Origin: Balanoglossus misakiensis
Taxonomy: Eukaryota; Hemichordata
Length of the DNA stretch: 64,000 nucleotides
NCBI GenBank assembly: GCA_040954595.2
Contig: CM082578.2
Coordinates: forward strand, 5,518,001 to 5,582,000
Direction: 5' to 3'
The position numbers were made by a program, and so were the translations under genes. Below, piece after piece: positions 25,401-34,604 of the stretch. Under the pieces are notes generated by a model. That model made no database searches, was not told the origin of the DNA, and saw only the letters and a list, made by a program, of their open reading frames with translations. Positions within the stretch are counted from its first letter, which is position 1, and the number at the start of each line of letters is the position of its first letter.

Positions 25401-26238
25401 ATATATGATTTCACCAAGCGAAGGCTAACATTTTACACAAGGCATGAGCTTAATAGCAGAGACCCAATTTGTACACCGGCAGATTGTACTATTGGAATGC
25501 ATGGATATGACCCATGTATTCTACTGAATCATCGTATATGGAGGTTCGACTACAAAGAGGCGGAAAGCAAATTACATTTTACAATGTCATTGACTTATGA
25601 GATAATCGAGGCAATCATTTTAAATCACAACGATACTGCTAGAACATTATTAATGAAATATCTGTATAGATAGCTAATGTAGCATAAATTTATGGTTGTA
25701 TCTTATACTGCAATAATATAGAAACCCAAAGCTAAAAAACATACAAATGCAACGCGTAAATTTGCAAACGTTATACTCGTGTGACACACGCTGAAAATGG
25801 TGAAACCATATCATCAATTGTCTGGTGCGTAGCGACCTATTTTCTTGTATGATTTCATAATCAAAATGGCGTAAATTAAACGGTTTTATTATAATATCTA
25901 CCTGTACGTGAGATACGTATCAATCACTTCGAAAATATTGCCCAATTCAACCAAAACTGTACACATGCAATGTACTAGTATATGAAGCTGTGTTCAGCGG
26001 CGATATTTTATAACACTCATAGAATGGTTCGTGTCTTCAAATTTATGCCCTACTCAAATCTACTCCTAACATTTCTATTCATGTGTGATAACATTTAGAC
26101 GTCGTACATCTTGTGACAGCTACATTGTACAACAGCGCGAAATAATGCTGAAATAAGTCTTTCTGTGGAGAACGTGTTGAATAGCAGTGTTTTTTGAATT
26201 TGAAAATAGTGTTCGTCTCTATGAGGATTCAAATCACA
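22411..26238. other. Intergenic DNA with two TIR-like words
   Basis: No supported gene. Several 60-106 codon frames near 23.1-24.2 kb and 25.4-25.7 kb have no domain that I recognise. Two words resemble the end of the 34.5-kb transposon: TTAAAGATATACGGTCA at 23229 and TTAAAGGTATATCGTCA at 25172, both in the same orientation. No matching right-hand end was found, so these may be solo or decayed termini or chance. Confidence 0.4.
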
Positions 26239-26835
26239 TACCAGTACTACGGCGCGCCAAGTGTTTCAAAATTATTTATCATTATTTTATAGAAAATTGA
26301 TGTCTTTTAGCAAAAAAAATACGTAAAAAACACAAAAAACTGATTGGTGGTTTAAAAAACAACGAGTGTAAAAAGTAATCCATCGTGGAGTCAAAAAACA
26401 ACAACAACAACAAAAAAACTAACACACACAGAAGAAAATCTCACCTGTTGTCAAAAAAACCCCACCAAGCTTACCAAAAAAAACGTCCACAAGGAAGTTG
26501 CAAAAAAACCCCACTAATTTGTCACAAAAAAACCACGCGCACATTTTTCACGAAAAACGCACACTTCACCCCACAACAAATACACACAAAGTATTAAAAA
26601 GAACACTCTTTGAAAAAAAAGAGAGACTACAGCTTAAAAAATGCACACACCAGAACAAACAACACAGGCAAACATAGAAAAAACACGAACATGTTAGCCG
26701 TAAAAAACGGAGATATTTGTCACCGAAAAAACCCGCACTCATGTCACCCCAAAACTAACGGGCCACTTAAAAAAAACGCAGATGCACTGAGGTTGCAAAA
26801 ATAAGCACATTTTTAATCCCCCGAAAAAAACCCAG

Positions 26836-27240
26836 GCAATTTGCAAAAAAAAAACACAGCAATTTGCAAAAAAAAAAAAATAGGAACATTTGTCACCCAA
26901 AAAAAACAGGCAATTTGAAAAAAAAAACGCAGAGCAATTTGCAAAAAAAAAATAATAGGAACATTTGTCACCCAAAAAAACAGGCAATTTGAAAAAAAAC
27001 GCAGAGCAATTTGCACCAAAAAAAAAAAAAATAGGAACATTTGTCACCCAAAAAAACAGGCAATTTGAAAAAAAAACGCAGAGCAATTTGCACAAAAAAA
27101 AAGTAATAGAAACATTTGTCACCCCAAAAAAACAGGCAATTTGAAAAAAAAAACACGATATAAAATTTGAAAAAAAAATATATAGGCACATTTGTCACCC
27201 AAAATATTCAGGCAGATCCAAGTTGTAAAAAATGGTATAT
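26836..27240. repeat. Tandem A-tract repeats in left arm of foldback element
   Basis: Five to six units of about 73-77 bp, each with GGCAATTTG, an A-run of 8-10, GCAGAGCAATTTGC, a second A-run, TAGGAACATTTGTCACCC and a third A-run. The last unit is degenerate. The mirror-image array is at about 28780-29130. A-runs recur every 15-30 bp, a spacing that could favour intrinsic curvature. The Phe-rich open frames on the T-rich strand come from this repeat and are not genes. Confidence 0.85.
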
Positions 27241-27736
27241 TTGTCATCCAAAAAATAAAACAATCGTGTTTAAAAAAACGAGCATTCAGTTGTAAAAATA
27301 AATAATAGTCTTTAACAACTTGAAAAAAAAACCGGACGCATTTGAAAGAATAGCGTATGCGCATGCGCCGAAAAAAAAAATGAGTGAGAAATGCGCTCCA
27401 AAAAAAAAAGTGAGAGATTTTGCTAGAGGAGTCTGGGTAATCTTAAAAAAAAACAGTGTGTGAAAATAAGTTGACTCGAAGAAGAGAAAAGAAAGGGGAA
27501 ACACACAAACCGTCACACAGGACAAACAACAGTCTCCTCATCGCCGAGGCGTACGCGTGATGATATGACAAGTGTTTACGTCTGTGAGGTGGTGTGTATC
27601 ACTGTATGTGTCGGATAGAACGCGAGTCGACTAGAATCCGAGTCGACTGAAGGTTACTGCGGTGGACGCGAATATATGGTCGCCATTGTGGGATTCCTTC
27701 GTGAAGGAAGTGAAGCCACTTGTTCGGGACCACATA

Positions 27737-28305
27737 TGACCGGAGCGTTGCGTTTAACATGGTCGAACGAACTGTCATTATGGACAACTCCTGCTGTAAC
27801 CTGTGATGCTGAAACGTACAATAACTTTCCATATTCTTTTGTACAGTACACAGAGTTTCAACGCGGATGACGCGGAGACGATCAACTAATTATGGACTGA
27901 GCGACTCCTTTGGGGTATTTGACCTTTTACCAGCCAAATGTAAACAAACGATTTGCGGTGAATTCATACACATGACAACGATTTCCCGAAGATCATTCAT
28001 ACCCCACTTTGAAAAATACAACAAATAACAAACAGTTTCTAAATAAAATATTTTTTTCCCATATTTTTAAGTTGTCAAAACTGGGCTGATTTTTTGTATA
28101 GTTCGCTAGTACTGCACAGAAGACAGTATTAGTTGTGGGCACCATGCCAACTCTTACGTTATGGGCAACGTTCAGTTCTGCCGTTTGGGGTTTAGATTTG
28201 TCTTAAATTTCACGATTTCTGTAGACCAAATCTAGAATAGCAAACCGCGGACGTAGTGCCAGTGGTGTCATGTTTGACTGTGTGGTATCATGACGGTATC
28301 ATGTT
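27737..28305. other. Unique spacer of the foldback element
   Basis: 569 bp between the arms. It contains ordinary-looking AT-rich sequence with no intact frame longer than about 45 codons beyond the arm edge and no transposase motif. Confidence 0.6.
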
Positions 28306-28779
28306 TATGTGGTCCCGAACAAGTGGCTTCACTTCCTTCACGAAGGAATCCCACAATGGCGACCATATATTCGCGTCCACCACAGTAACCTTCAGTCGAC
28401 TCGGATTCTAGTCGACTCGCGTTCTATCCGACACATACAGTGATACACACCACCTCACAGACGTAAACACTTGTCATATCATCACGCGTACGCCTCGGCG
28501 ATGAGGAGTCCTGTGTGACGGTTTGTGTGTTTCCCCTTTCTTTTCTCTTCTTCGAGTCAACTTATTTTCACACACTGTTTTTTTTTTAAGATTACCCAGA
28601 CTCCTCTAGCAAAATCTCTCACTTTTTTTTTTTGGAGCGCATTTCTCACTCATTTTTTTTTTCGGCGCATGCGCATACGCTATTCTTTCAAACGCGTCCG
28701 GGTTTTTTTTCAAGTTGTTAAAGACTATTATTTATTTTTACAACTGAATGCTCGTTTTTTTAAACACGATTGTTTTATT

Positions 28780-29130
28780 TTTTGGATGACAAATATACCA
28801 TTTTTTACAACTTGGATCTGCCTGAATATTTTGGGTGACAAATGTGCCTATATATTTTTTTTTCAAATTTTATATCGTGTTTTTTTTTTCAAATTGCCTG
28901 TTTTTTTGGGGTGACAAATGTTCCTATTATTTTTTTGTGTGCAAATTGCTCTGCGTTTTTTTTTTCAAATTGCCTGTTTTTTTTCGGTGACAAATGTTCC
29001 TATTATTTTTTTTTTGCAAATTGCTCTGCGTTTTTTTTCAAATTGCCTGTTTTTTTTGGGTGACAAATGTTCCTATTTTTTTTTTTTGCAAATGCTGTGC
29101 GTTTTTTTTTCAAATTGCCTGTGTTTTTTT
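28780..29130. repeat. Tandem T-tract repeats in right arm (mirror of 26836-27240)
   Basis: Inverted counterpart of the left-arm array, about four units of GGGTGACAAATGTTCCTATT, a T-run, GCAAATTGCTCTGCG, a T-run and CAAATTGCC. Unit number appears one lower than in the left arm, so the arms have diverged mainly in repeat copy number and homopolymer length. Confidence 0.8.
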
Positions 29131-29943
29131 TCGGTGGATTAAAATGTGCTTATTTTTGCAACCTCAATGCATCTGCGTTTTTTTAAGTGGCCCGTTAGTT
29201 TTGGGGTGACATGAGTGCGGGTTTTTTCGGTGACAAATATCTCCGTTTTTTTATGGCTAACATGTTCGTGTTTTTTCTATGTTTGCCTGTGTTGTTTGTT
29301 CTGGGGGTGTGCATTTTTTTCAAGTTGTAGTCTCTCTCTCTCTTTTTTTTTTTACAAAGAGTGTTCTTTTTAATACTTTGTGTGTATTTTTTGTGGGGGT
29401 GAAGTGTGCGTTTTTCGTGAAAAATGTGCGCCTCTTTTTTTTGTCACAAATGAGTGATTTTTTGAGCAACTGCCTTGTGGACGTATTTTTTTCGGTAAGC
29501 TTGGTGGGGTTTTTTTGACAACAGGTGACATTTTCTTCTGTGTGTGTTAGGTTTTTTTTTTTTTTTTTTTTGTTTTTTTACTCCACGACGGATTACTTTT
29601 TACACTCGTTGTTTTTTGAACCACCAATCAGTTTTTTGTGTGTTTTTTACGTATTTTTTTAAAAAAAGACATTAATTTTCTATAAAATAATGATAAATAA
29701 TTTTGAAACACTTGGCGCGCCGTACTACCAGTACACACACAGAAGTAAAACTGCGCATGTGTATAAAATATCGCACTGTCAGGTTAGACCCCAAACACAC
29801 AAAATAAAGCTAAAATGACGTCAATATATGATTGGCTCCAAATGAAAGTGTTTCCTAAAACGTGGAAATGACACTGTATAGTTCGGGTGCCAGATACATG
29901 TGTGTCGGAAGGACTTACAACGACAACCTTTTCGGTCAGCAAA

Positions 29944-31143
29944 TCAAATGTATAGTACACGCAACTGCACAGATGGCACAGTCAAATCAGACCAATTTTG
30001 ACGAGACCCAAACAATAATAGTTCGATTCTATCCGCATTGGGTTTCAAAAGAATATCTGCCATCCAATTATGAACATGACAAATACGGGTATCTAAACGT
30101 GAAAAAAATATATAACGAATGTTTTCCATTTCGAAACCCGGAAACAATTGTGTGTCATCCACGTAGACGTGAAAATCGGTGTCTTTCGGCTGAATATTGT
30201 CAAATGCCGCGGAAAGATCGAACATAATCACTTTACGAACAACTAGGGCAATTTGTTGTCATTTTGAACACGAATCAGGATAGACTGAATGAGGGGAGAC
30301 TGCTTGATTAAATTACGTATAATTCATCTTCCGTGGCGGGTTCATATGATGAGAGACTTAAAGACGACTTGTTTTATTTTGTCACAGACAGTGACAGCTG
30401 AATGAATTTTATAGCCATGTTGCTGCTGTAAATCAATACGGATTTTCTGTATTTTTTCCACGAAGAAATTTGATTTTCTCTCTCTCGAATACTACGTGGT
30501 AAATCACCAAGACAAGAGTGCGATGGAAGTAGAGATTCCGTGGACGTGTGTAGTTCACTAATTCACACTGAGAATTTTTTTTACGATGTAAAACAGCTTT
30601 TTATTTGTACTTCTGTCTCTCACAATTTTGGAATAAAACCTGATCTAAGCTTTTTCAATCAGCAGATTCACTAATTCACATTGATTTTTTTTCATCTCTC
30701 TATTTACCACCAATTTTATCATTCTTCACCTCTCTTCAGTCCGTCTTCTCTTCTGTGTTCCTTTTAGAACCTCATTTGTGTAACACTTTGTATTGGGTCT
30801 CAGGATGACAGAGCGATTCCGTAAAGGTGTATTGGCGATCCGACAGCTGTTAAAGTCATTGCTATTCTGTGGAATTAATCCATATAGGGACTATACATAA
30901 TTGGTCAAAGGAGTTGAATTTTCCACGTAGTGACAACAATTTGCATTATCAATGGTTTGTATTTGACGAAAAGAGGTTGCTTTTCGTAGCCGGAAGTATT
31001 TTAACCATCTCAAATTTGAAAAATACAGTATGGTGGTCAGTGAGTGTGTCAGTGATCTTAATATCTTTGAGCAGTGATGATTCTGATGATCGGGTGACAA
31101 TCAAATCTAACAAATGTGCGCTTTGATGAGTGGGTTTATTCAA
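29944..31143 (-). pseudogene. LINE (CR1/L2-like) remnant: endonuclease end and truncated reverse transcriptase
   Basis: Minus strand, 5' to 3' from 31143: HLLDLIVTRS and then TDHHTVFFKFEM, the C-terminal blocks of an apurinic-type endonuclease (H-x-L-D-L-x-x-T-R and S-D-H). About 200 bp on come the linker VILRPNTKCYTNEV and a KRRRTEER segment, then a FFVEKIQKIR segment. Near 30231 is FDLSAAFDNI (reverse transcriptase motif A), followed almost directly by FHVYVDDTQLF (motif C). Roughly 100 residues between motifs A and C, including motif B, have been removed without breaking the frame of the 95-codon ORF. Other parts contain stops and frameshifts, so the copy is dead. The deletion is discussed under findings. 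Confidence 0.8.
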
Positions 31144-31208
31144 ATGCTGATAAGGTTTGATGACTCCAAGATATTATTTAAACAACATATTTATTTATCT
31201 ATATATCC

Positions 31209-31265
31209 TGACTGACCGACTGACTGACTGACTGACTAACTGACTGACTGACTGACTGACTGACT
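31209..31265. repeat. (GACT)n microsatellite
   Basis: About 14 units of GACT/TGAC with two interruptions (CCGAC near 31217 and CTAAC near 31238). Confidence 0.95.
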
Positions 31266-31789
31266 TACTCACATAGACCAGGCATAAAGCACATTTACAA
31301 ATACCTTAGGAAAATATAAAAAACAAACACATAAAAGATAAATGTCAAGGAAAGTAATTTTAACAGATAAAAAGTGAAATCACGATAAAAAACACATCAT
31401 TGAAAACAACAAAACTCGAAAACTACTAAAAACTATCTGCAGCACACACCGAAAGGTAGAAGCAGAACTGAACAGGCCAGTGTTCGGATGGGCTTTTTAA
31501 ACATCATTTAGAGTGGTTACACATCTTTAAAGGGGGAATATCTTCTCACATTAATTCTAGAGGCGCTAATGTGGAAAATGTGGTATTTACATAGCTGTCT
31601 ACTTGGTACGTGATTAGAATATACTTTGATTCAAAATGGATGGAAATTAGTGTGTGCACTAACCCGTTTGTAAACAAAAGTATCATCATAACTATTCTGG
31701 GATAATTGAATGTGACACGTTTGAAACGAGAGAAATGTGGTGTACCTTAGGAGACACTGATGATATTAAACTTTTTTTCTTGTTTAAAC

Positions 31790-32100
31790 AAAACAAGATG
31801 ACGTATACTGCGAGTACGTGGTAGTTTGTAGTCTGGTATACTATTTTTAGCTATTTAATTTTTAGCTAATTAACTTGCGTTTATCCCAAATAGTTCCAAT
31901 CGAGTACATCTAAATATTTCTAACCAGCGGTGGAAGCTTAAATCTGGCAAATAGAGAATTGTTATTCTGCCGAATGATCATTTGATATAAAACTTACAAT
32001 GTTAATACATTTTTGCTGAACACGTTCGATTTTATCTATTTGCGTTACTTGCCATGGAGATCATATGTCACTGTAGTATTCTACATGGCATCATGTGACT
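31790..32100 (-). pseudogene. LINE reverse-transcriptase C-terminal fragment
   Basis: On the minus strand, around 32040-31990, the DNA reads IKSNVFSKNVLTL in one frame and DKIERVQQKCI in another, followed by FKLPPLVRNI. This resembles the conserved thumb region downstream of LINE reverse transcriptase (L-x-x-I-E-R-V-Q-x-K-x-I). It is heavily frameshifted. An adjoining AATAATAATAA run at 32109 may be the 3' tail of the upstream (higher-coordinate) LINE copy. Weak but consistent with its surroundings. Confidence 0.5.
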
Positions 32101-32108
32101 CAGATACA

Positions 32109-33260
32109 AAAATAATAATAACTTATTGCGTTTCAAGACGTCAGGTCCAAATGCATGGAGAACATTCAATTCTCAAATAAAGTGATCCATCGCACAAATA
32201 CAAATTAAGTGCTAAGTGCAGAATTACAGAGAAAGTTGAACAATATTATACATACACTCTATGAAGGGCAGGTGGCTGTTCTTCTCACAGCCATAGCTTT
32301 ATAGACATAGTGGCAAATATTCAGTAATACCTGTGAATCTGTGGACCTCATAAGCCTTTTGAATTTGTCGTAGTTTGGGTCAAGGAAATCACTTCGTGGT
32401 AAATATTTGATTCTGATGCTGTTATAAGGAGAACAAATTAACAAAGAGTGGTACTCGTCCTCAATATCACCAGAGTTACATAACTTACAATACTCAGATA
32501 CAAATACCCTAGTGTAGAAATATTTGAAAATTTGGCAATGTTATGCGACAATTTAACCCAAGCCAGCTGTTTATAGTTTCAAATTGAATAGGCATACAAC
32601 AATTTAAGAAGTGCCAACTTGTATACATGGTTGGCAGAAATCGATGATTTTATCATCGGACACAAAGAAACTCCAAGCTAGTTTGAATTTGGCAGTAATT
32701 TCTACCTATTGCACCATTTGTAAACTGTACATCATCAATGTTTGCTTGAAAGGAAGTGAAATCATGTTTCGCACTTATTAGGCGCACTTATTGGCCTCGT
32801 CAGCATACACTGAGCACTGCCACAATAATGATCTGGACAATGAACGATATCTGGCATGACGTCATTGACGTACAGAACGAACACAAGTGGCCCAATTAAG
32901 GGACCTTGAGGTCCAGCTGACGTGACATCACATGATGATAACATGTGACCAACCAATGATAACTATATGCTGTGTTCTACTTTGGAGGTACGATGTAAGC
33001 CAGGATATTACATTACCAGAGAAACCATATGCGCTCAGTTTATGTAACGGTAAAGTACGTGACACAGTGTCGAAAGCTTTACTGAAATCTGTATATATAA
33101 ACGCTATCTATCTGTAACTTCTTTATCAATAGCATTTGTTCTGAAATCGACATAACCTACTAAGTCTCTGTGGGTGGATCGACCTTTCATAAAACAATGT
33201 AAGGATTCTCAGATATATTACCGAACACGAGGGAACAGGTGGGCGTAAGCGAATTTCACG
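32109..33260 (-). pseudogene. LINE remnant: reverse transcriptase and CCHC C-terminus
   Basis: Minus strand from 33240: FMKGRSTHRDLV (fingers block), KAFDTVSRTLP near 33080 (motif A region), GPQGPLIGPLVFVLYVNDV at about 32910 (motif B and following helix; the usual PQGSVLGPLLF-x-LY-x-NDL), then LCNSGDIEDEYHSLLICSPY at about 32450-32400. This last block is the C-x2-C...H-x4-C cysteine-histidine cluster typical of LINE C-termini, followed by a KFKRLMRS and VYKAMAVRR end. The 3' tail is the TTATTATTATT run at 32109 (minus strand AATAAT orientation reversed). Frameshifts separate the blocks; not functional. Confidence 0.8.
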
Positions 33261-33634
33261 ACACCTTTACAAACTAATGACAGCACAGATACTGGACGGT
33301 ATAGTACTGTTAACTATCTTTCAGTTGTCACAAGATTTAAAGACTGATGTTACATTTGTAGGTTTGGAAGCCAATGGAAACACTGTAAAGACTGTTAAAA
33401 ATGACGCGTAATGGAGTGGCAAGTTCATGCTTTTAGAATACCCACCAGGCAGAAGATCTGGCACTACCGCTTTGTTAGTTCAAACATGTATAGCTCATGT
33501 ATACAACATTTAATTGATCGACAACTTAATGGTGTTACTGGGAGGGATGCTTAAATCGTCGATTTCATAACCGTAGTAGTTATTTATGTGACAGTTCAAT
33601 GGTGATGCTAAGGTCATCAAATCATACACATAAA

Positions 33635-33987
33635 ACAGTATACACATGATGACTGACAATGAGGGCAACAGTGTATTTTGATGACCGAGGGCGCTGCTAG
33701 TCACAACTAAAACAGTCTTGTTTTCCCGAGGGCATAGCCCGAGGGAAAACAGACTGTTTTGGTGTGACTGGCAGTCCTGAGGTCATAAAAATACACTGTT
33801 GCAAGATTATGTCAGTCATCATGTGTTTTATAACACACCAAATATGACACATACCACATCCAGGCAACAGTACCGGGCAGAAACCGATCGAACTGATGAC
33901 CTAGGGAACAGTTCGAAATGACTAAGGTCACGTGACGGCGTATTGGCGAATCACGATCGAGGGTTCCCTGCATGGTGTGTTATAATT
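33635..33987. repeat. Double-hairpin repeat (family H, copy 4, inverted relative to copy 2)
   Basis: Hairpin arms start ACACATGATGACTGACAATG near 33643 and end CATTGTCAGTC-like sequence, here TATGTCAGTCATCATGTGT near 33825. The turn is CCCGAGGG-CATAG-CCCGAGGG near 33735. The flanking part holds GGTCACGTGACGGCGTATTG and GCGAATCACGATCGAGGG and ends CATGGTGTGTTATAA. It is a reverse-complement homologue of 11705-12013, 22 kb away, so the pair could recombine to invert the intervening 21.6 kb. Confidence 0.78.
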
Positions 33988-34186
33988 ACAGTTATTCTCC
34001 CAGCCAGGGAAAGGGTTTTAATGCACAATTTTAGAGAGGCAAACTGTGGAAGAGATCGTAGACATTTCAGTACCCAGGGTTTCACCGTTTCTCCGGCAGT
34101 CATCACCTGGGATGCAACAAACCGCGTGAATAATCAGAGTTTCCAATACTTAACCACTTAATATATTAGTATTATCTTGTGCGCTC

Positions 34187-34240
34187 ATGATAGTATCTCG
34201 AGATCATGAGATATTATCTCGAGACCACGAGATAATAATG
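34187..34240. repeat. Cluster of ATCTCGAGAT palindromes
   Basis: Contains the self-complementary decamer ATCTCGAGAT at 34195 and the related TATCTCGAGA at 34215, separated by CATGAGAT and followed by CCACGAGATAAT. It looks like two or three degenerate units of about 20 bp. It lies 230 bp outside the left end of the 34.5-kb transposon. Confidence 0.6.
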
Positions 34241-34468
34241 CGTGTATCCCTTATCACCGGTGTTCAGTTGGCATGCCTATATACATGCAGGTTAGGTACA
34301 TGTATAATTTCAATTGGAAAAAAATGTTTACAATTTATTCCTTGCAACAAATTGTAAATGTATCGATCAAAAACAGGTGTATATTTTGCAACTCTGGGAA
34401 TACGATTATATTCATACAGTTCTATCAAGTATCTGATAAGATGACATTAGGCATTTAGGCTTCAGGCG

Positions 34469-34496
34469 TTAAAGGTATACGGTCACCTGAATTTGA
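34469..34496 (+). repeat. Left terminal inverted repeat with TTAA
   Basis: TTAA at 34469-34472 and then AGGTATACGGTCACCTGAA TTTG. It is 109 bp upstream of the transposase start codon, so the promoter of that gene must sit in the TIR-proximal region 34497-34604, which also carries a CCAAT-like word (AGCCAATCGC at 34499). Confidence 0.85.
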
Positions 34497-34604
34497 ACAG
34501 CCAATCGCTGATTTTCAGGGGGTGGCACAAGCGAAAAAAAGGGCGCCACCTAGCGACCGTTACTGGCTGGCTGGCTGGGTTGACCCCCTGCGTCGGGTCA
34601 TAAA

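Larger units (their letters stand above)
26239..29734. mobile_element. Large foldback transposable element with 8-9 bp target duplication
   Basis: The element at about 26248-29725 has inverted arms of about 1.49 kb (26248-27736) and 1.42 kb (28306-29725) around a 569-bp spacer. The termini read TACGGCGCGCCAAGTGTTTC and the inverted counterpart ending CTTGGCGCGCCGTA. The directly repeated TACCAGTAC at 26239-26247 and 29726-29734 is a target-site duplication of 8 or 9 bp, depending on how the terminal base is assigned. Arms are nearly identical: the inner 140 bp differ at about one position. The outer part is made of A-tracts (T-tracts on the right) within tandem repeats. The spacer has no recognisable coding sequence. 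The structure matches foldback-type elements such as Drosophila FB and sea urchin TU. It is non-autonomous; the mobilising transposase is not here. Confidence 0.88.

Noticed and set aside
26385-29518. Lys/Asn/Thr-rich and Phe-rich frames that look like repeated membrane proteins
   Set aside because: They follow the A-tract tandem repeats of the foldback arms and appear mirrored in both arms.
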